Below are positions 20,949 through 32,356 of a DNA stretch of 64,000 nucleotides, one piece after another. The position numbers and the translations under genes were made by a program. Origin of the DNA: Corydoras sp. C115 (lineage: Eukaryota; Chordata; Actinopteri; Siluriformes; Callichthyidae); the NCBI GenBank assembly GCA_019802505.1, contig JAFMOC010000228.1, positions 752,501 to 816,500 of the forward strand. Reading direction: 5' to 3'. Each line of letters starts with the position of its first letter. The first letter of the stretch is position 1. Below the pieces are notes generated by a model, which was not told the DNA's origin, ran no database searches, and worked only from the letters and a program-made list of their open reading frames with translations.

Positions 20949-20970
20949 TTGAAACATTGACTTGGGGTGG

Positions 20971-21299
20971 AGGGCGGCACGGTGGCTTAGTGGTTAGCAT
21001 GTTCGCCTCTCAGCGGTTCGAATCCCCATCTGGGTGGAGTTTCCATGTTCGCCCTGTGTCCGCGTGGGTTTCCTCCGGGTTCTCCGGTTTCCTCCCACAG
21101 TCCAAAAACATGGATCAAGTCAATTGAGTTTTCCAAATTGCGCCATATAGAGTGTGTGTGTGTGTGTGTGTGTCCAGTGATAGATTGGCGCCCTGTCCTG
21201 GGTGTATCTGCCCAGCGCCCGAAACGTTCTCCCCTGGATTGGGCATGGGGACCCCCCCCCGCGACCCTAATAGAGGATAAAGCGGAAGATGATGGATGG
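20971..21299 (+). mobile_element. SINE-A, small head deletion
   Basis: CTCTCAGC is joined to GGTTCGAATCC, so the variable part between the A and B boxes is gone. Confidence 0.92.
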
Positions 21300-21319
21300 T
21301 AATACACATGTCCTTTGGA

Positions 21320-21666
21320 ACGGCACGGTGGCTTAGTGGTTAGCATGTTCTCCTCTCAGCACTAGGGATTCCCGGTTTGAATCCTCATCTGGGTGGAGTT
21401 TCCGTGTTCGCCCTGTGTCTGCGTGGGTTTCCTCCAGGTTCTCCGGTTTCCTCCCACAGTCCAAAAACATGGATCAAGTCAATTGAATTCTCAAAATTGC
21501 CCCATATAGAGTGTGTGTGTGTGAGTGAGTGTGTGCCCAGCGATGGTTTGGCGTCCTGTCCTGGGTCTATCTGCCCAGCGCCCGAGACGTTCTCCCCTGG
21601 ATGGGCATGGGGAACCCCCCCACAAACCTAATAGAGGATAAAGCGGGAGATAATGAATGAATGAAC
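21320..21666 (+). mobile_element. SINE-A, full length
   Basis: Head CGGCACGGTGGCTTAG to tail GATAATGAATGAATGAAC. Confidence 0.92.
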
Positions 21667-21771
21667 ATTGACTTGGGAGGAAACCGAAGAACTCCAAGGA
21701 AACCCACGCAGATGGGGATTCAAACCTGGAATCCCTGGTGCTGAGTGGAGAACATGCTAACCACTAAGCCC
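21667..21771 (-). mobile_element. SINE-A head-side fragment
   Basis: Core to head only (GGGAGGAAACCGAAGAAC to ACCACTAAGCC), diverged. Confidence 0.8.
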
Positions 21772-22130
21772 AGAGTTAATATTTAATAATTTGTCTCATC
21801 GGACAATAAAACTGAACCTTATTTGAGTCGAGTCGCTGTTTTTATAGTGATGCTAAGATATCATGGACACAAAAGGTAAAGTCAAGGCCTCACGTGAGCA
21901 AATCAAAGGTAAAGCAGAGTTCCACTCGTGTTTGCTTTCTGTTGCCAGATAAAAGACCGTCCCCGGACACACCTTTCAAATAGTTTGCTGACATGGAGGT
22001 GGATTCTAAATTTAGCTTTTGCTTTGTGTAGAAAGCAGTATTACAGCTCCAGGAATTTTACACTTATTTAATAATGCCCTGAAAGGGGTATGACTGGAAT
22101 TCAATGAAGTACATGCTGTAACATATATAT
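21772..22130. other. Unassigned unique sequence
   Basis: About 360 bases. The words GACAATAAAACTGAACCTTATTTGAG near 21803 resemble the 3' ends of fish LINE-type repeats. Nothing coding. Confidence 0.35.
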
Positions 22131-22131
22131 A

Positions 22132-22478
22132 TGGCGGCACGGTGTCTTAGTGGTTAGCATGTTCGCCTCTCAGCGCTAGAGATTCCCGGTTCGAATCCCC
22201 ATCTGGGTAGAGTTTCCATGTTCTCCCTGTGTCTGCGTGGGTTTCCTCCGGGTTCTCCGGTTTTCTCACACAGTCCAAAAACATGGATCAAGTGAATTGA
22301 ATTCTCAAAATTGCCCCATATAGAGTGTGTCTGTGTGAGTGAGTGTGTGCCCCATGATGTATTGGTGCCCTGTCCTGGGTGTATCTGCCCAGCGCCCAAG
22401 ATGTTCTCCCCTGAATGGACATGGGGAACCCCACCACGACCCTAATAGAGGATAAAGCGGGAGATAATGAATGAATGA
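22132..22478 (+). mobile_element. SINE-A, full length
   Basis: Head GGCGGCACGGTGTCTTAG to tail GAATGAATGAATGATGG, running into an AT array. Confidence 0.92.
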
Positions 22479-22484
22479 ATGATG

Positions 22485-22575
<91 letters not shown>

Positions 22576-22600
22576 TATCTATATATATATATATATTATT
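22485..22600. repeat. (TA)n microsatellite
   Basis: About 115 bases of TA with a few T insertions. Confidence 0.95.
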
Positions 22601-22697
22601 TTTTTTTTTATTTTTTTCAGTGTTCAGCTTATGAATATACATAAGCAGCATTTAAAGCAGCCAGTGGCCCCTTTGTGGCCCCTGTGATAATGTGAGT

Positions 22698-22800
22698 GCG
22701 TGGATTAGCGCCCTGTCCATGGGTGTATCTGCACAGCGCCCTTTAAAGGACATTGGGGAAAAAACAATTCATCCATCCATTATCTTCTGCTTTATCCTAA
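22698..22800. mobile_element. SINE-A scraps in opposite orientations
   Basis: 22698-22745 is a + strand body piece (GGATTAGCGCCCTGTCC). 22768-22800 is a - strand tail (CATCCATCCATTATCTTCTG). Confidence 0.6.
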
Positions 22801-22856
22801 TAAAGTAATACAAATAAACTATTTTGCCTACTGTACACACAGAGGATTTTCCTCCA

Positions 22857-23130
22857 TCGTTCCCCATGCCCATCCAGGGGAGAACGTTTTGGGCGCTGGG
22901 CAGATACACCCAGGACAGGACGCCAATCCATCGCTGGACACACACTCACTCACACAGACACACTCTATATGGGGCAATTTGGAGAATTCAATTGACCTTG
23001 ATCCATGTTTTTGAATTCAATTGACCTTGATCCATGTTTTTGGACTGTGGGAGGAAACCGGAGAACCCGGAGGAAACCCACGCGAACACGGGGAGGACAT
23101 GGAAACTCCACCCAGATTGGGATTTGTCCT
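22857..23130 (-). mobile_element. SINE-A with 36-base internal duplication
   Basis: The segment GAATTCAATTGACCTTGATC...TTTTTG occurs twice in tandem at about 22983-23041. Both ends are truncated. Confidence 0.9.
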
Positions 23131-23770
23131 CTACATTTCACCCTTCCTTGCAGTGATATACACACATAAAGTATAGTATAAAGTATAAAGTGAGCACATG
23201 TGAGTATAAAGTGAGCACATGTGTCCAGCGTGGTGGACGTCCCTGTGTATGGCGTCCCCTGAGCAATTAGAGTTAGGTGCCTTTCTCAAGGGCAGTTCAA
23301 TCATAGTACTTGTTGGGACTGGGAATGGAACCAGAGACCTTCAGATCACAAAACTGGTTTCTTAACCACAAGCCTACAACTGCCCCAACAATGACTTAGT
23401 AGGGGATTAAGGTGAAGATAATGAGATCATAAAAGCACGGTGGCTTAGAGGTTAGCATGTTCTCCTCTCAGCAAATTCCTTCATAGGAAACGGCATTGTT
23501 TCCTATAAAGGACGTCCACCCTGAATTGTATGTGAATAGGAACGCAGCAGCTCATCGTGATCCTCATACAGCTGACCTTTACGTTGTGGCTATTTCTGGA
23601 TTTCACACATAACCCTGTTTATTTAAACATGCCAGTGTTACGTGGCACGGCATGATGGTCAACGTGAGCTTTACCCGAATCGACTGCACGATGCAGAAAA
23701 CCACAAGAGACTAATTATAGGTCATGAGGTATACACTAATAAATAAAATAAAGGCAATATGCAATACCGC
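23131..23770. other. Unassigned sequence with an old SINE-C-like piece and an orphan head
   Basis: 23262-23388 (TTTCTCAAGGGCAG ... GGAACCAGAGACCTTCAGAT) is probably a diverged - strand SINE-C. 23437-23482 is a SINE-A head only (GCACGGTGGCTTAGAGG to CTCCTCTCAGC). The rest is unique. Confidence 0.5.
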
Positions 23771-23796
23771 AACATTGTTCTTAGTTCCACTTAGTT

Positions 23797-23908
23797 CCAC
23801 TTCCTGTAAAGATGGTCTTTGTAGTTCTACAATTCCAGAGACTGTAGTCCATCTGTTTGTGTTCTACAGTACATACTGTGTACGTCCCCTTTACTCTGTT
23901 CTAATGGG
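23797..23908 (+). mobile_element. MITE-B fragment
   Basis: Words CTTTGTAGTTCTACAATTCC and TACGTCCCCTTTACTCTG. It breaks at TTCTAATGG, where SINE-A sequence begins. Confidence 0.75.
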
Positions 23909-24090
23909 CAGATACACCCAGGACAGGGCGCCAATCCATCGCTGGGCACACTCACACACACACACAGACACACTCTATATGGGGCAATTTGGAGAATTCA
24001 ATTGACCTTGATCCATGTTTTTGGACTGTGGAAGGAAACCGGAGAACCTGGAGGAAACACACGTGGACACGGGGAGAACACACATTAGAT
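23909..24090 (-). mobile_element. SINE-A middle fragment fused to MITE-B
   Basis: Starts at GCAGATACACCCAGGAC. The junction lies in similar words of the two elements (TGGTCAG and TGGGCAG), suggesting microhomology joining. Confidence 0.8.
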
Positions 24091-24102
24091 AGGGGCAATT
24101 TA

Positions 24103-24165
24103 TATATATATATATATATATATATTATATTATATAATATAATATATATATAGTATATGTATATA
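24103..24165. repeat. (TA)n microsatellite
   Basis: Imperfect TA run between the SINE-A fragment and MITE-B. Confidence 0.9.
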
Positions 24166-24167
24166 TA

Positions 24168-24608
24168 TAAAGATGGACTTTGTAGTTCTCCAATTCCAGA
24201 CTGTATCCATCTGTTTGTTCTACAGTACATACTGTGTACGTCCCCTTTACTCTGTTCTAATGGTCAGAACCCCAATAGTAGCACCACAGAGCAGGGGTTA
24301 TTTGGTTGGTGCATTATTCCTATCCCAGCAGTGTCACTGAGGTGGAGAAATGAAACTCCAGCGGCACTGCTGCACTAAAACCCCCTCACCACATCAGTGT
24401 CACTGCAGAACTGACAAGAAACAATCCACCACCCAAATGATACCTGTTCTGTCAATAGAGAACAGAGAACCAACAGGGGACTAACAACAACAAGAACACA
24501 GATGTTCTACAGTCTGTAATTATAAAACTACAAAGTCCATCTATATGATAAGTGGAGGAAATAGAGGATGGAGCAAGAAGGGGGCGTGTCCAAACTTTAG
24601 ACTGGTAT
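24168..24608 (+). mobile_element. MITE-B, nearly complete
   Basis: Carries the whole family body and the right end GGGGGCGTGTCCAAACTTTAG. No transposase frame. Confidence 0.75.
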
Positions 24609-24872
24609 AGACTGATTTAGTATAACACAGTCTGAATTATTTGCATTTTGATCTCAGTTCCATTTAAAGTGAGCACTGTTAATATTTGCATGGGAACGTC
24701 AACATTCGGCTCATTAATTCGTCAGTCTGCCTTTATTTTCGTTTGTAGATTTTGAATAAATAATGATTTTGAAATGTTGACTTTCTTATCGCTTTAATCA
24801 TCAGTTTGAATTGTTTGATGCTTATGGCGGCATTGGATTTGTATTCGTAATGATTCATTTATCCATCTGATA

Positions 24873-25352
24873 TAACATCCATCCATCCATTATCTTCCGC
24901 TTTATCCTCTAATAGGGTCGAGGGTGGGGGGGTTCCCCATGCCCATCCAGGGGAGAACGTTTCGGGAATAGAAAAGTGGAAGGAAACCGGAGAACCCGGA
25001 GGAAACCCACGCGGACATGGGGAGAACATGGAAACTTCACCCAGATTGGGATTCGGTGGGGCCATCCAGGGGAGAACGTTTCGGGTGCTGGGCAGATACA
25101 CCCAGGACAGGACACCAATCCATCACTGGGCACACACTCACTCACACAGACACACACACTATATGGGGCAATTTGGAGAACTCAATTGACCTTGATCCAT
25201 GTTTTTAGAATAGAAAAGTGGGAGGAAACTGGAGAACCCGGAGGAAACCCACACGGACACGGGGAGAACATGGAAACTCCACCCAGATTGGGTTTCAAAC
25301 CGGGAATCCCTAGTGCTGAGAGGAGAACATGCTAAACACTAAACCACCGTGC
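24873..25352 (-). mobile_element. SINE-A with partial internal duplication
   Basis: A non-SINE word AATAGAAAAGTGG appears at 24966 and 25208, each time followed by the core GGAGGAAAC. The block between them, about 240 bases, is duplicated in tandem, and the two copies differ in completeness. Confidence 0.85.
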
Positions 25353-25367
25353 CACCCTCCTGATATA

Positions 25368-25728
25368 ACTTTCATTCATTCATTCATTATCTTCCTCTTT
25401 ATTCTCTACTAGGGTCGCGTGGGGGGGGTTCCCCATGCCCATCCAGGGGAGAACGTCTCGGGCGCTGGGCAGATACACCCAGGACAGGACGCCAATCTAT
25501 CACTGGGCACACACTCACTCACACACACACACTCTATATGGGGCAACTTGGAGAATTCAATTGACGTGATCCATGTTTTTGGACTGTGGGAGGAAACCGG
25601 AGAACCCGGAGGAAATCCAAGCGGACACGGGGAGAACATGGAAACTCCACCCAGATTGGGATTTCGAACCGGGAATCCCTAGTGCTGAGAGGAGAACATG
25701 CTAACCACTAAGCCACCATGCCACCCTC
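25368..25728 (-). mobile_element. SINE-A, array unit
   Basis: Full length. Preceded by the linker CTGATATAACTT (25356-25367) and followed by another copy of it near 25729. Confidence 0.92.
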
Positions 25729-25740
25729 CTGATATAACTT

Positions 25741-26088
25741 TCATTCATTATCTTCCGCTTTATCCTCTATTAGGGTTGCGGAGGGGGGGGTTCCCCATGC
25801 CCATCCAGGGGAGAACGTCTCGGGCGCTGGGCAGATACACCCAGGACAGGACACCAATCTATCACTGGGCACACACTCACTCACACACACACACTCTATA
25901 TGGGGCAATTTGGAGAACTCAATTGACGTGATCCATGTTTTTGGACTGTGGGAGGAAACCAGAGAACCCGGAGGAAACCCACGCGGACACGGGGAGAACA
26001 TGGAAACTCCACCCAGATTGGGATTCGAACCGGGAATCCCTAGTGCTGAGAGGAGAACATGCCAACCACTAAGCCACCGTGCCGCCCT
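25741..26088 (-). mobile_element. SINE-A, array unit
   Basis: Full length. Followed by CTCATGTTATAACTT, a variant of the same linker. Confidence 0.92.
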
Positions 26089-26097
26089 CATGTTATA

Positions 26098-26155
26098 ACT
26101 TGTGAATGTTAATTAAATTAGAAATCCGGGGTTTAATTGTAGTGTATTAATGTAG
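26098..26155 (-). repeat. 60-base sequence shared with 10572-10632
   Basis: The reverse complement matches 10572-10632 almost perfectly, including the words AATACACTACAATTAAACCC. Both copies sit just 5' of a SINE-A head. Confidence 0.8.
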
Positions 26156-26407
26156 TTATGATGTCCTGTTTGTCTCGGATTGTAACGTGGGGGCCGTGAC
26201 CTTCAAACTCGGACGCCTTGATTAGAGAAGCTGTGTAAACATGGCGAGTGCTTTGTTATGAGCACGTCTCGTTTAAACATATTAAACCAGTGGCTTTTAA
26301 CCTTGATGCTGAAACATGACTCTGCTTTCCCTCTGAATGCTTTCCCTTTAGTTGTTTATTTAAATCCCGTACATCGAGAGCAGGGAAAGCAATAGATCAC
26401 TGTACAC
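26156..26407. other. Unassigned unique sequence
   Basis: Nothing recognised; no coding frame supported. Confidence 0.4.
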
Positions 26408-27175
26408 ACACAGTACCGGTCAAAAGTTTGGACACGCCCAATTCTTGCTCCATCCTCTATTTCCTCCACTTATCATATAGATGGACTTTGTAGTTTTATA
26501 ATTACAGACTGTAGAACATCTGTGTTCTTGTTGTTGTTAGTCCCTGTTGGTTCTCTGTTCTCTATTGACAGAACAGGTATCATTTGGGTGGTGGATTGTT
26601 TCTTGTCAGTTCTGCAGTGACACTGATGTGGTGAGGGGGTGTTAGTGCAGCAGTGCTGCTGGAGTTTCATTCCTCCACCTCAGTGACACTGCTGGGATAG
26701 GAATAATGCACCAACCAAATAACCCCTGCTCTGTGGTGCTACTATTGGGTACACAGTGTGTACTGTAGAACAAACAGATGGACTACAGTCTGGAATTGGA
26801 GAACTACAAAGTCCATCTTTATATTAATTGGAACTGAGAACATGGACTTTGTAGTTCTCCAATTCCAGACTGTAGTCCATCTGTTTGTTCTACAGTACAT
26901 ACTGTGTACGTCCCCTTTACTTTGTTCTAATGGTCAGAACCCCAATAGTACCACCTCAGTGACACTGCCGGGATAGGAATAATGCCCCAACCAAATAACC
27001 CCTGCTCTGTGGTGCTACTATTGGGGTTCTGACCATTAGAACAGAGTAAAGGGGACGTACACAGTATGTACTGTAGAACAAACAGATGGACTACAGTCTG
27101 GAATTGTAGAACTACAAAGTCCATCTTTACAGTAAGTGGAGCAAAAAGGAGGCGTGTCCAAACTTCTGAGGGTAC
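26408..27175 (-). mobile_element. MITE-B composite with internal palindrome
   Basis: Left end GTCAAAAGTTTGGACACGCC at 26418 and right end GGCGTGTCCAAACTTCTG near 27151. Inside, 26745-26815 and 26840-26950 are inverted copies of the same MITE-B segment. Confidence 0.75.
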
Positions 27176-27955
27176 TCTACACCCATGTTAAAGTCACTGG
27201 CTTACTCCTTCTCTTATAAGTTCTGTTGTTTATCTTATAAATGGTTCTATTGGGGTTCTGACCATTAGAGAACTGCTGTAGTTTCATTCCTCCACCTCAG
27301 TGACACTGCTGGGATAGGACTAATGCCCCAACCAAATAACCCCTGCTCTGTGGTGCTACTATTGGGGTTCTGACCATTAGAACAGAGTAAAGGGGACGTA
27401 CACAGTATGTACTGTAGAACAAACAGACGGACTACAGAACTGGAGTTGTAGAACTACAAAGTCCATGTTCTCAGTTCCACTTCTTATAAAGATGGACTTT
27501 GAAGTTCTCCAATTCCAGACTGTAGTCCATCTGTTTGTTCTACAGTACATACTGTGTACGTCCCCTTTACTCTGTTCTAATGGTCAGAACCCTAATAGTA
27601 CCATCTCAGTGACACTGCTGGGATAGGAATAATACACCAACCAAATAACCCCTGCTCTGTGGTGCTACTATTGGGGTTCTGACCATTAGAACAGAGTAAA
27701 GGGGACGTACACAGTATGTACTGTAGAACAAACAGATGGACTACAGTCTGGAATTGGAGAACTACAAAGTCCATGTTCTCAGTTCCACTTCTTATAAAGA
27801 TGGACTTTGAAGTTCTCCAATTCCAGACTGTAGTCCATCTGTTTGTTCTACAGTACATACTGTGTACGTCCCCTTTACTCTGTTCTAATGGTCAGAACCC
27901 CAATAGTACCATCTCAGTGACACTGCTGGGATAGGAATAATGCACCATATATTAA
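27176..27955. mobile_element. MITE-B palindromic cluster
   Basis: Alternating orientations of one segment of about 110 bases (GAACAGAGTAAAGGGGACG and its complement): - at 27357-27465, + at 27490-27600, - at 27670-27770, + at 27795-27910. The spacer 27176-27270 recurs at 60148-60240. Confidence 0.75.
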
Positions 27956-27962
27956 TAACACG

Positions 27963-28313
27963 GCAGCACGGTGGCTTAGTGTTTAGCATGTTCTCCTCTC
28001 AGCACTAGAGATTCCCGGTTCGAATCCCCATCTGGGTGGAGTTTCCATGTTCTCCCCGTGTCCGTGTGGGTTTTCTTCCGGGTTCTCCGGTTTCCTCCCA
28101 CAGTCCAAAAATATGGAGCAAGTCAATTGAGTTCTCCAAATTGCCCCATATAGAGTGTGTCTGTGTGAGTGAGTGTGTGCCCAGCGATGGATTGTCGCCC
28201 TGTTCTGGGTGTATCTGCCCAGCGCCCGAAACGTTCTCCCCTGGATGGGCATGGGGAACCCCCCCCCCCCGACCCTAATAGAGGATGAAGCGGGAGATAA
28301 TGGATGGATGAAT
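27963..28313 (+). mobile_element. SINE-A, full length
   Basis: Head GGCAGCACGGTGGCTTAG to tail GGATGGATGAAT. Confidence 0.92.
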
Positions 28314-28397
28314 ATTAATAACACTGTTCCCTACTGCAACAAACTCTGATTCTGTAAGAAAGATTTAGGATTCCAGGCCATGCTTAATGATGTAATG

Positions 28398-28443
28398 TGG
28401 GGGGGGGGGGCAACTGGCCTGAATAGTGCTTTTATGAATGGAG

Positions 28444-28508
<65 letters not shown>

Positions 28509-28515
28509 ATGTACA
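28398..28515. repeat. Poly-G and (TG)n microsatellites
   Basis: A G-run at 28398-28410 and TG at 28446-28506. A second TG run lies at 28708-28745. Confidence 0.9.
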
Positions 28516-28709
28516 GGTATATAGAACACTGGAAACTAGAACCTGTTTATACACTCAAACTGTGGGGTCCTCATGTTAATGAGTTCTATGACATCACATG
28601 TTTATATGATACCTTTTATTTGGTTATTGTTAATGTTAGGAGAGTAATTATGTTTGAAGAAATGAATGGACGTCTATGTAAGGTCCCCACAATGCATAAA
28701 AACAACAAG

Positions 28710-28744
<35 letters not shown>

Positions 28745-28822
28745 CTACGGGTGTGTCTGAGTATTTGTGTGTGTAGTGTTAACAGGGCCTTGTCTGCTTT
28801 TTTTCACTTTAAATTTTACCAG

Positions 28823-29183
28823 GGGCGGCACGGTGGCTTAGTGTTTAGAACGTTCGCCTCTCGGCGCTAGGGATTCCCGGTTCGAATCCCCATCTGGGTG
28901 GAGTTTCCATGTTCTCCCCGTGTCCGCGTGGGTTTCCTTCTGGTTCTCCGGTTTCCTCCCACAGTCCAAAAACATGGATCAAGGTCAATTGAGTTCTCCA
29001 AGTTGCCCCATATAGAGTGTGTGTGAGTGAGTGAGTGAGTGTGTGCCCAGCGATGGATTGGCGCTCTGTCCTGGGTGTATCTGCCCAGCGCCCGAAACGT
29101 TCTCCCCTGGATGGGCATGGGGAACCCCCCCCCCCCCCCCACGACCCTAATAGAGGATAAAGCGGGAGATAATGAATGAATGA
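28823..29183 (+). mobile_element. SINE-A, full length
   Basis: Head GGGGCGGCACGGTGGCTTAG to tail GAATGAATGA. Forms the left edge of the 407-base tandem duplication. Confidence 0.92.
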
Positions 29184-29997
29184 ACTTTACCAAAGATTTT
29201 TAATTAATTTAATGTGATCTTAATATATCAATATATGTTAACGTACAGTATATATTTAATATATGTTAATATTTGGGCGGCACGTTGGCTTAGTGTTAAC
29301 TAAGCATGTTCTCCTCTCAGCACTAGGCTCTCCCCGTGTCCGCGTGGGTTTCCTCCACGTTCTCCGGTTTCCTCCCACAGTCCAAAAACATGGATCAAGG
29401 TCAATTGAGTTCTCCAAGTTGCCCCATATAGAGTGTGTCTGTGTAAATGAGTGTGTGCCTAGTGATAGATTGGCGCTCTGTCCTGGGTGTATCTGCCCAG
29501 CGCCTGAAACGTTCTCCCCTGGATGGGCATGGGGAACCCCCCCCCCCACGACCCTAATAGAGGATAAAGCGGGAGATAATGAATGAATGAACTTTACCAA
29601 AGATTTTTAATTAATTTAATGTGATCTTAATATATCAATATATGTTAACGTACAGTATATATTTAATATATGTTAATATTTGGGCGGCACGTTGGCTTAG
29701 TGTTAACTAAGCATGTTCTCCTCTCAGCACTAGGCTCTCCCCGTGTCCGCGTGGGTTTCCTCCACGTTCTCCGGTTTCCTCCCACAGTCCAAAAACATGG
29801 ATCAAGGTCAATTGAGTTCTCCAAGTTGCCCCATATAGAGTGTGTCTGTGTAAATGAGTGTGTGCCTAGTGATAGATTGGCGCTCTGTCCTGGGTGTATC
29901 TGCCCAGCGCCCGAAACGTTCTCCCCAGGATAGGCATGGGGAACCCCCCCCCTGCGACCCTAATAGAGGATAAAGCAGAAGATAATGGATGGATGGA
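29184..29997 (+). repeat. 407-base tandem duplication, two units
   Basis: Unit 1 (29184-29590) and unit 2 (29591-29997) are almost identical. Each is about 91 bases of unique AT-rich spacer (ACTTTACCAAAGATTTTTAA) plus one SINE-A (heads at 29275 and 29682) sharing private changes such as TTAGTGTTAACTAAGCATG and CAGCACTAGGCTCTCC. Confidence 0.95.
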
Positions 29998-30012
29998 TAT
30001 TAATATTCAGCA

Positions 30013-30270
30013 AAAGAACGTTTTGGGCGCTGGGCAGATAGACCCAGGACAGGGCGCCAATCTATCACTGGGCACATACTCACTCACAGACACACTCTAT
30101 ATGGGGCAATTTGGAGAATTCAATTGACCTTAATCCATGTTTTTGGACTGTGGGAGGAAACAGGAGAACCTGGCGGAAACTCCACCCAGATTGGGATTCC
30201 AACTTGGAATCCCTAGTGCTGAGAGGAGAACATGTTAACCACTAAGCCACCGTGCCGCCCGATTTCGTTT
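30013..30270 (-). mobile_element. SINE-A, tail side missing
   Basis: Begins AACGTTTTGGGCGCTGGG; core shortened; ends CCACCGTGCCGCCC. Confidence 0.9.
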
Positions 30271-30874
30271 TTTGCATAATAGTCGTAATAATCCTGATTA
30301 TTTATTAGATAAAAATCGTACCATCAGAACCTCTCGTGTCTTGTTGCTTTAATAATTGAAAATCTGTTTGTTTTAGTAGTAAAAATTATTATTTTTTAAA
30401 TTTCATCTAACATGTTTAAAACTGGTAAATTAAATAACACTGTGGATTAAAATAATAATAATAATAATAAAATATGAAATATGAAATATGAAATATGAAA
30501 TATGAAAACATGGGATTGGGCCCCGGGTGCTCAAACATTAGCATTGGCGCATGTACACTCACTGAGCACTTTATTGGGAACACTGTACAAATACTGGTTA
30601 GAACCTTTCTTTACTCTTGAAACAGCCTCCAGGTCTGATGTGTAGTGTATTCAGTGGAACCGTTCTGCTCGTCGCGGTTGTGTTATTGTTTGTATGAGTC
30701 TTTCTATCTCGCGGATCCCGTCTCTTCAGTCTGCGGAGCTGCTCAGGTTTTTATCTTTTATTTTTTTTGTTGTTGTTTTCTTCATTTTAGATGACCATTG
30801 GTTCTAGAACCATTGAAATCTTTAAACCACGTTCTCTGGTTAATAGTTCATAGTTAACCTGCTTGATTTATCCA
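30271..30874. other. Unassigned unique sequence with a small tandem repeat
   Basis: 30473-30508 is (AAATATGAAAT)-type repetition. TGTACACTCACTGAGCACTTTATTGGGAAC near 30550 is a word shared by dispersed fish repeats. No coding frame supported. Confidence 0.4.
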
Positions 30875-30881
30875 TCCATCC

Positions 30882-30982
30882 ATGCCCATCCAGGGGAGAA
30901 CGTTTCGGGCGCTGGGAAGATCCACCCAGGACAGGGCGCCAATTTGGGCACAGACACACTCTATATGGGGCAATTTGGAGTC
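30882..30982 (-). mobile_element. SINE-A body fragment
   Basis: CATGCCCATCCAGGGG to GGGGCAATTTGGAG, with internal deletions. Confidence 0.85.
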
Positions 30983-30998
30983 CCATACTGTATATACG

Positions 30999-31319
30999 GT
31001 GGCTTAGTGGTTAACATGTTCTCCTCTCAGCACTCGGGATTCCCAGTTCGAATCCCAATCTGGGTGGAGTTTCCATGTTCTCCCCCGTGTCCGCGTGGGT
31101 TTCCTCCTGGTTCTCCGGTTTCCTCCCACAGTCCAAAAACATGGATCAAGTCAATTGAGTTCTCCAAATTGCCCCATATAGAGTGTGTCTGTGCCCAAAT
31201 TGGCGCCCTGTCCTGGGTGTATCTGCCCAGCGCCCGAAACGTTCTCCCCTGGATGGGCATGGGGAACCCCCCCGACGACCCTAATAGAGGATAAAGAAGA
31301 AGATAATGGATGGATGGAT
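30999..31319 (+). mobile_element. SINE-A, near full length
   Basis: Begins CGGTGGCTTAGTGGTTAAC. The spacer is shortened (GTGTCTGTGCCCAAATTGG). Confidence 0.9.
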
Positions 31320-31329
31320 GTCTCTATTT

Positions 31330-31660
31330 TCATTATCATCCACTTAATCCTCAATTAGGATTGTTGGGGGGGGGGGGTTCCCCATGCCCATCCAGGGTAG
31401 AACGTTTCAGGCTCTGGGCAGGACACCAATCAAAGGACACACACTCACTCACTCACATAAACACACTCTATATGGGGCAATTTGGAGAACCCAATTGACT
31501 TGATCCATGTTTTTGGACTGTGGGAGGAAACCGGAGAACCCGGAGGAAACCCACGCGGACACGGGGAGAACGTGGAAACTCCACCCAGATTGGGATTCGA
31601 AGCGGGAATCCCTAGCGCTGAGAGGAGAACATGCCAACCACTAAGCCACCGTGCCACCCT
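31330..31660 (-). mobile_element. SINE-A, diverged tail
   Basis: Tail reads CATTATCATCCACTTAATCC. Head CCACCGTGCCACCC. Confidence 0.88.
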
Positions 31661-32020
31661 CATTGAAAACAGTGCAATGCTATTTTTAGAACAGCCATTT
31701 GATTGGCTGAATCTGAATGAAAGAGCCTGGTGTTTGTCGCTGGGTTCCTTTGGGAGTGAGGTTCTGCAGGTTTACAGTGTCAAGCCAACCATTTGAATAA
31801 CAAATCTCTCATCCACCTGCACGGCTGGACGTTGTTCCCTCCTGAATTGCTGCTGCTGCTGGGGCAACTTCGCTGTGCTAGTAATGATACTGAAAGGGAA
31901 TCCCGGCTGCATTGTTACAGAGGAAGTCATTCACTCACCGGCCGTTTTATTAGATACACATTCTCAGTTCTACCCTCGCTTTGTGTTTTTTTTTTTTTAG
32001 TTCTACTGATCAGATAGCGG
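31661..32020. other. Mostly unique sequence with a dispersed-repeat end
   Basis: 31920-32020 (CACTCACCGGCCGTTTTATT ... TTCTACTGATCAGATAGC) shares words with 6395-6440, so it belongs to an unnamed dispersed family. No coding frame supported. Confidence 0.4.
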
Positions 32021-32023
32021 GCG

Positions 32024-32356
32024 GTGGTGGGGGTGGCTTTGTGGTTAGAATGTTCTCCTCTCAGCACTAGGGATTCCCAGTTTGAATCTGGGTGGAGTTT
32101 CCATGTCCTCCCACCCATGTCCGCGTGGGTTTCCTCCGGGTTCTCCAAAAAACATGGATCAAGTCAATTGAGTTCTCCAAATTGCCCCATATAGAGTGTG
32201 TCTGTGTGAGTGAGTGAGTGTGTGCCCAGCGATGGCTTGGCGTCCTGTCCTGGGTGTATCTGCCCAGCGCCCGAAACGTTCTCCCCTGGATGTGCATGGG
32301 GAACCCCCCCACCCCCACGACCCTAGTAGAGGATAAAGCGGAAGATAATGGATGGT
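32024..32356 (+). mobile_element. SINE-A with core deletion
   Basis: GGGTTCTCC is joined to AAAAAACATGGATC, losing the GGTTTCCTCCCACAG part. The B-box region is also shortened. Confidence 0.88.
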
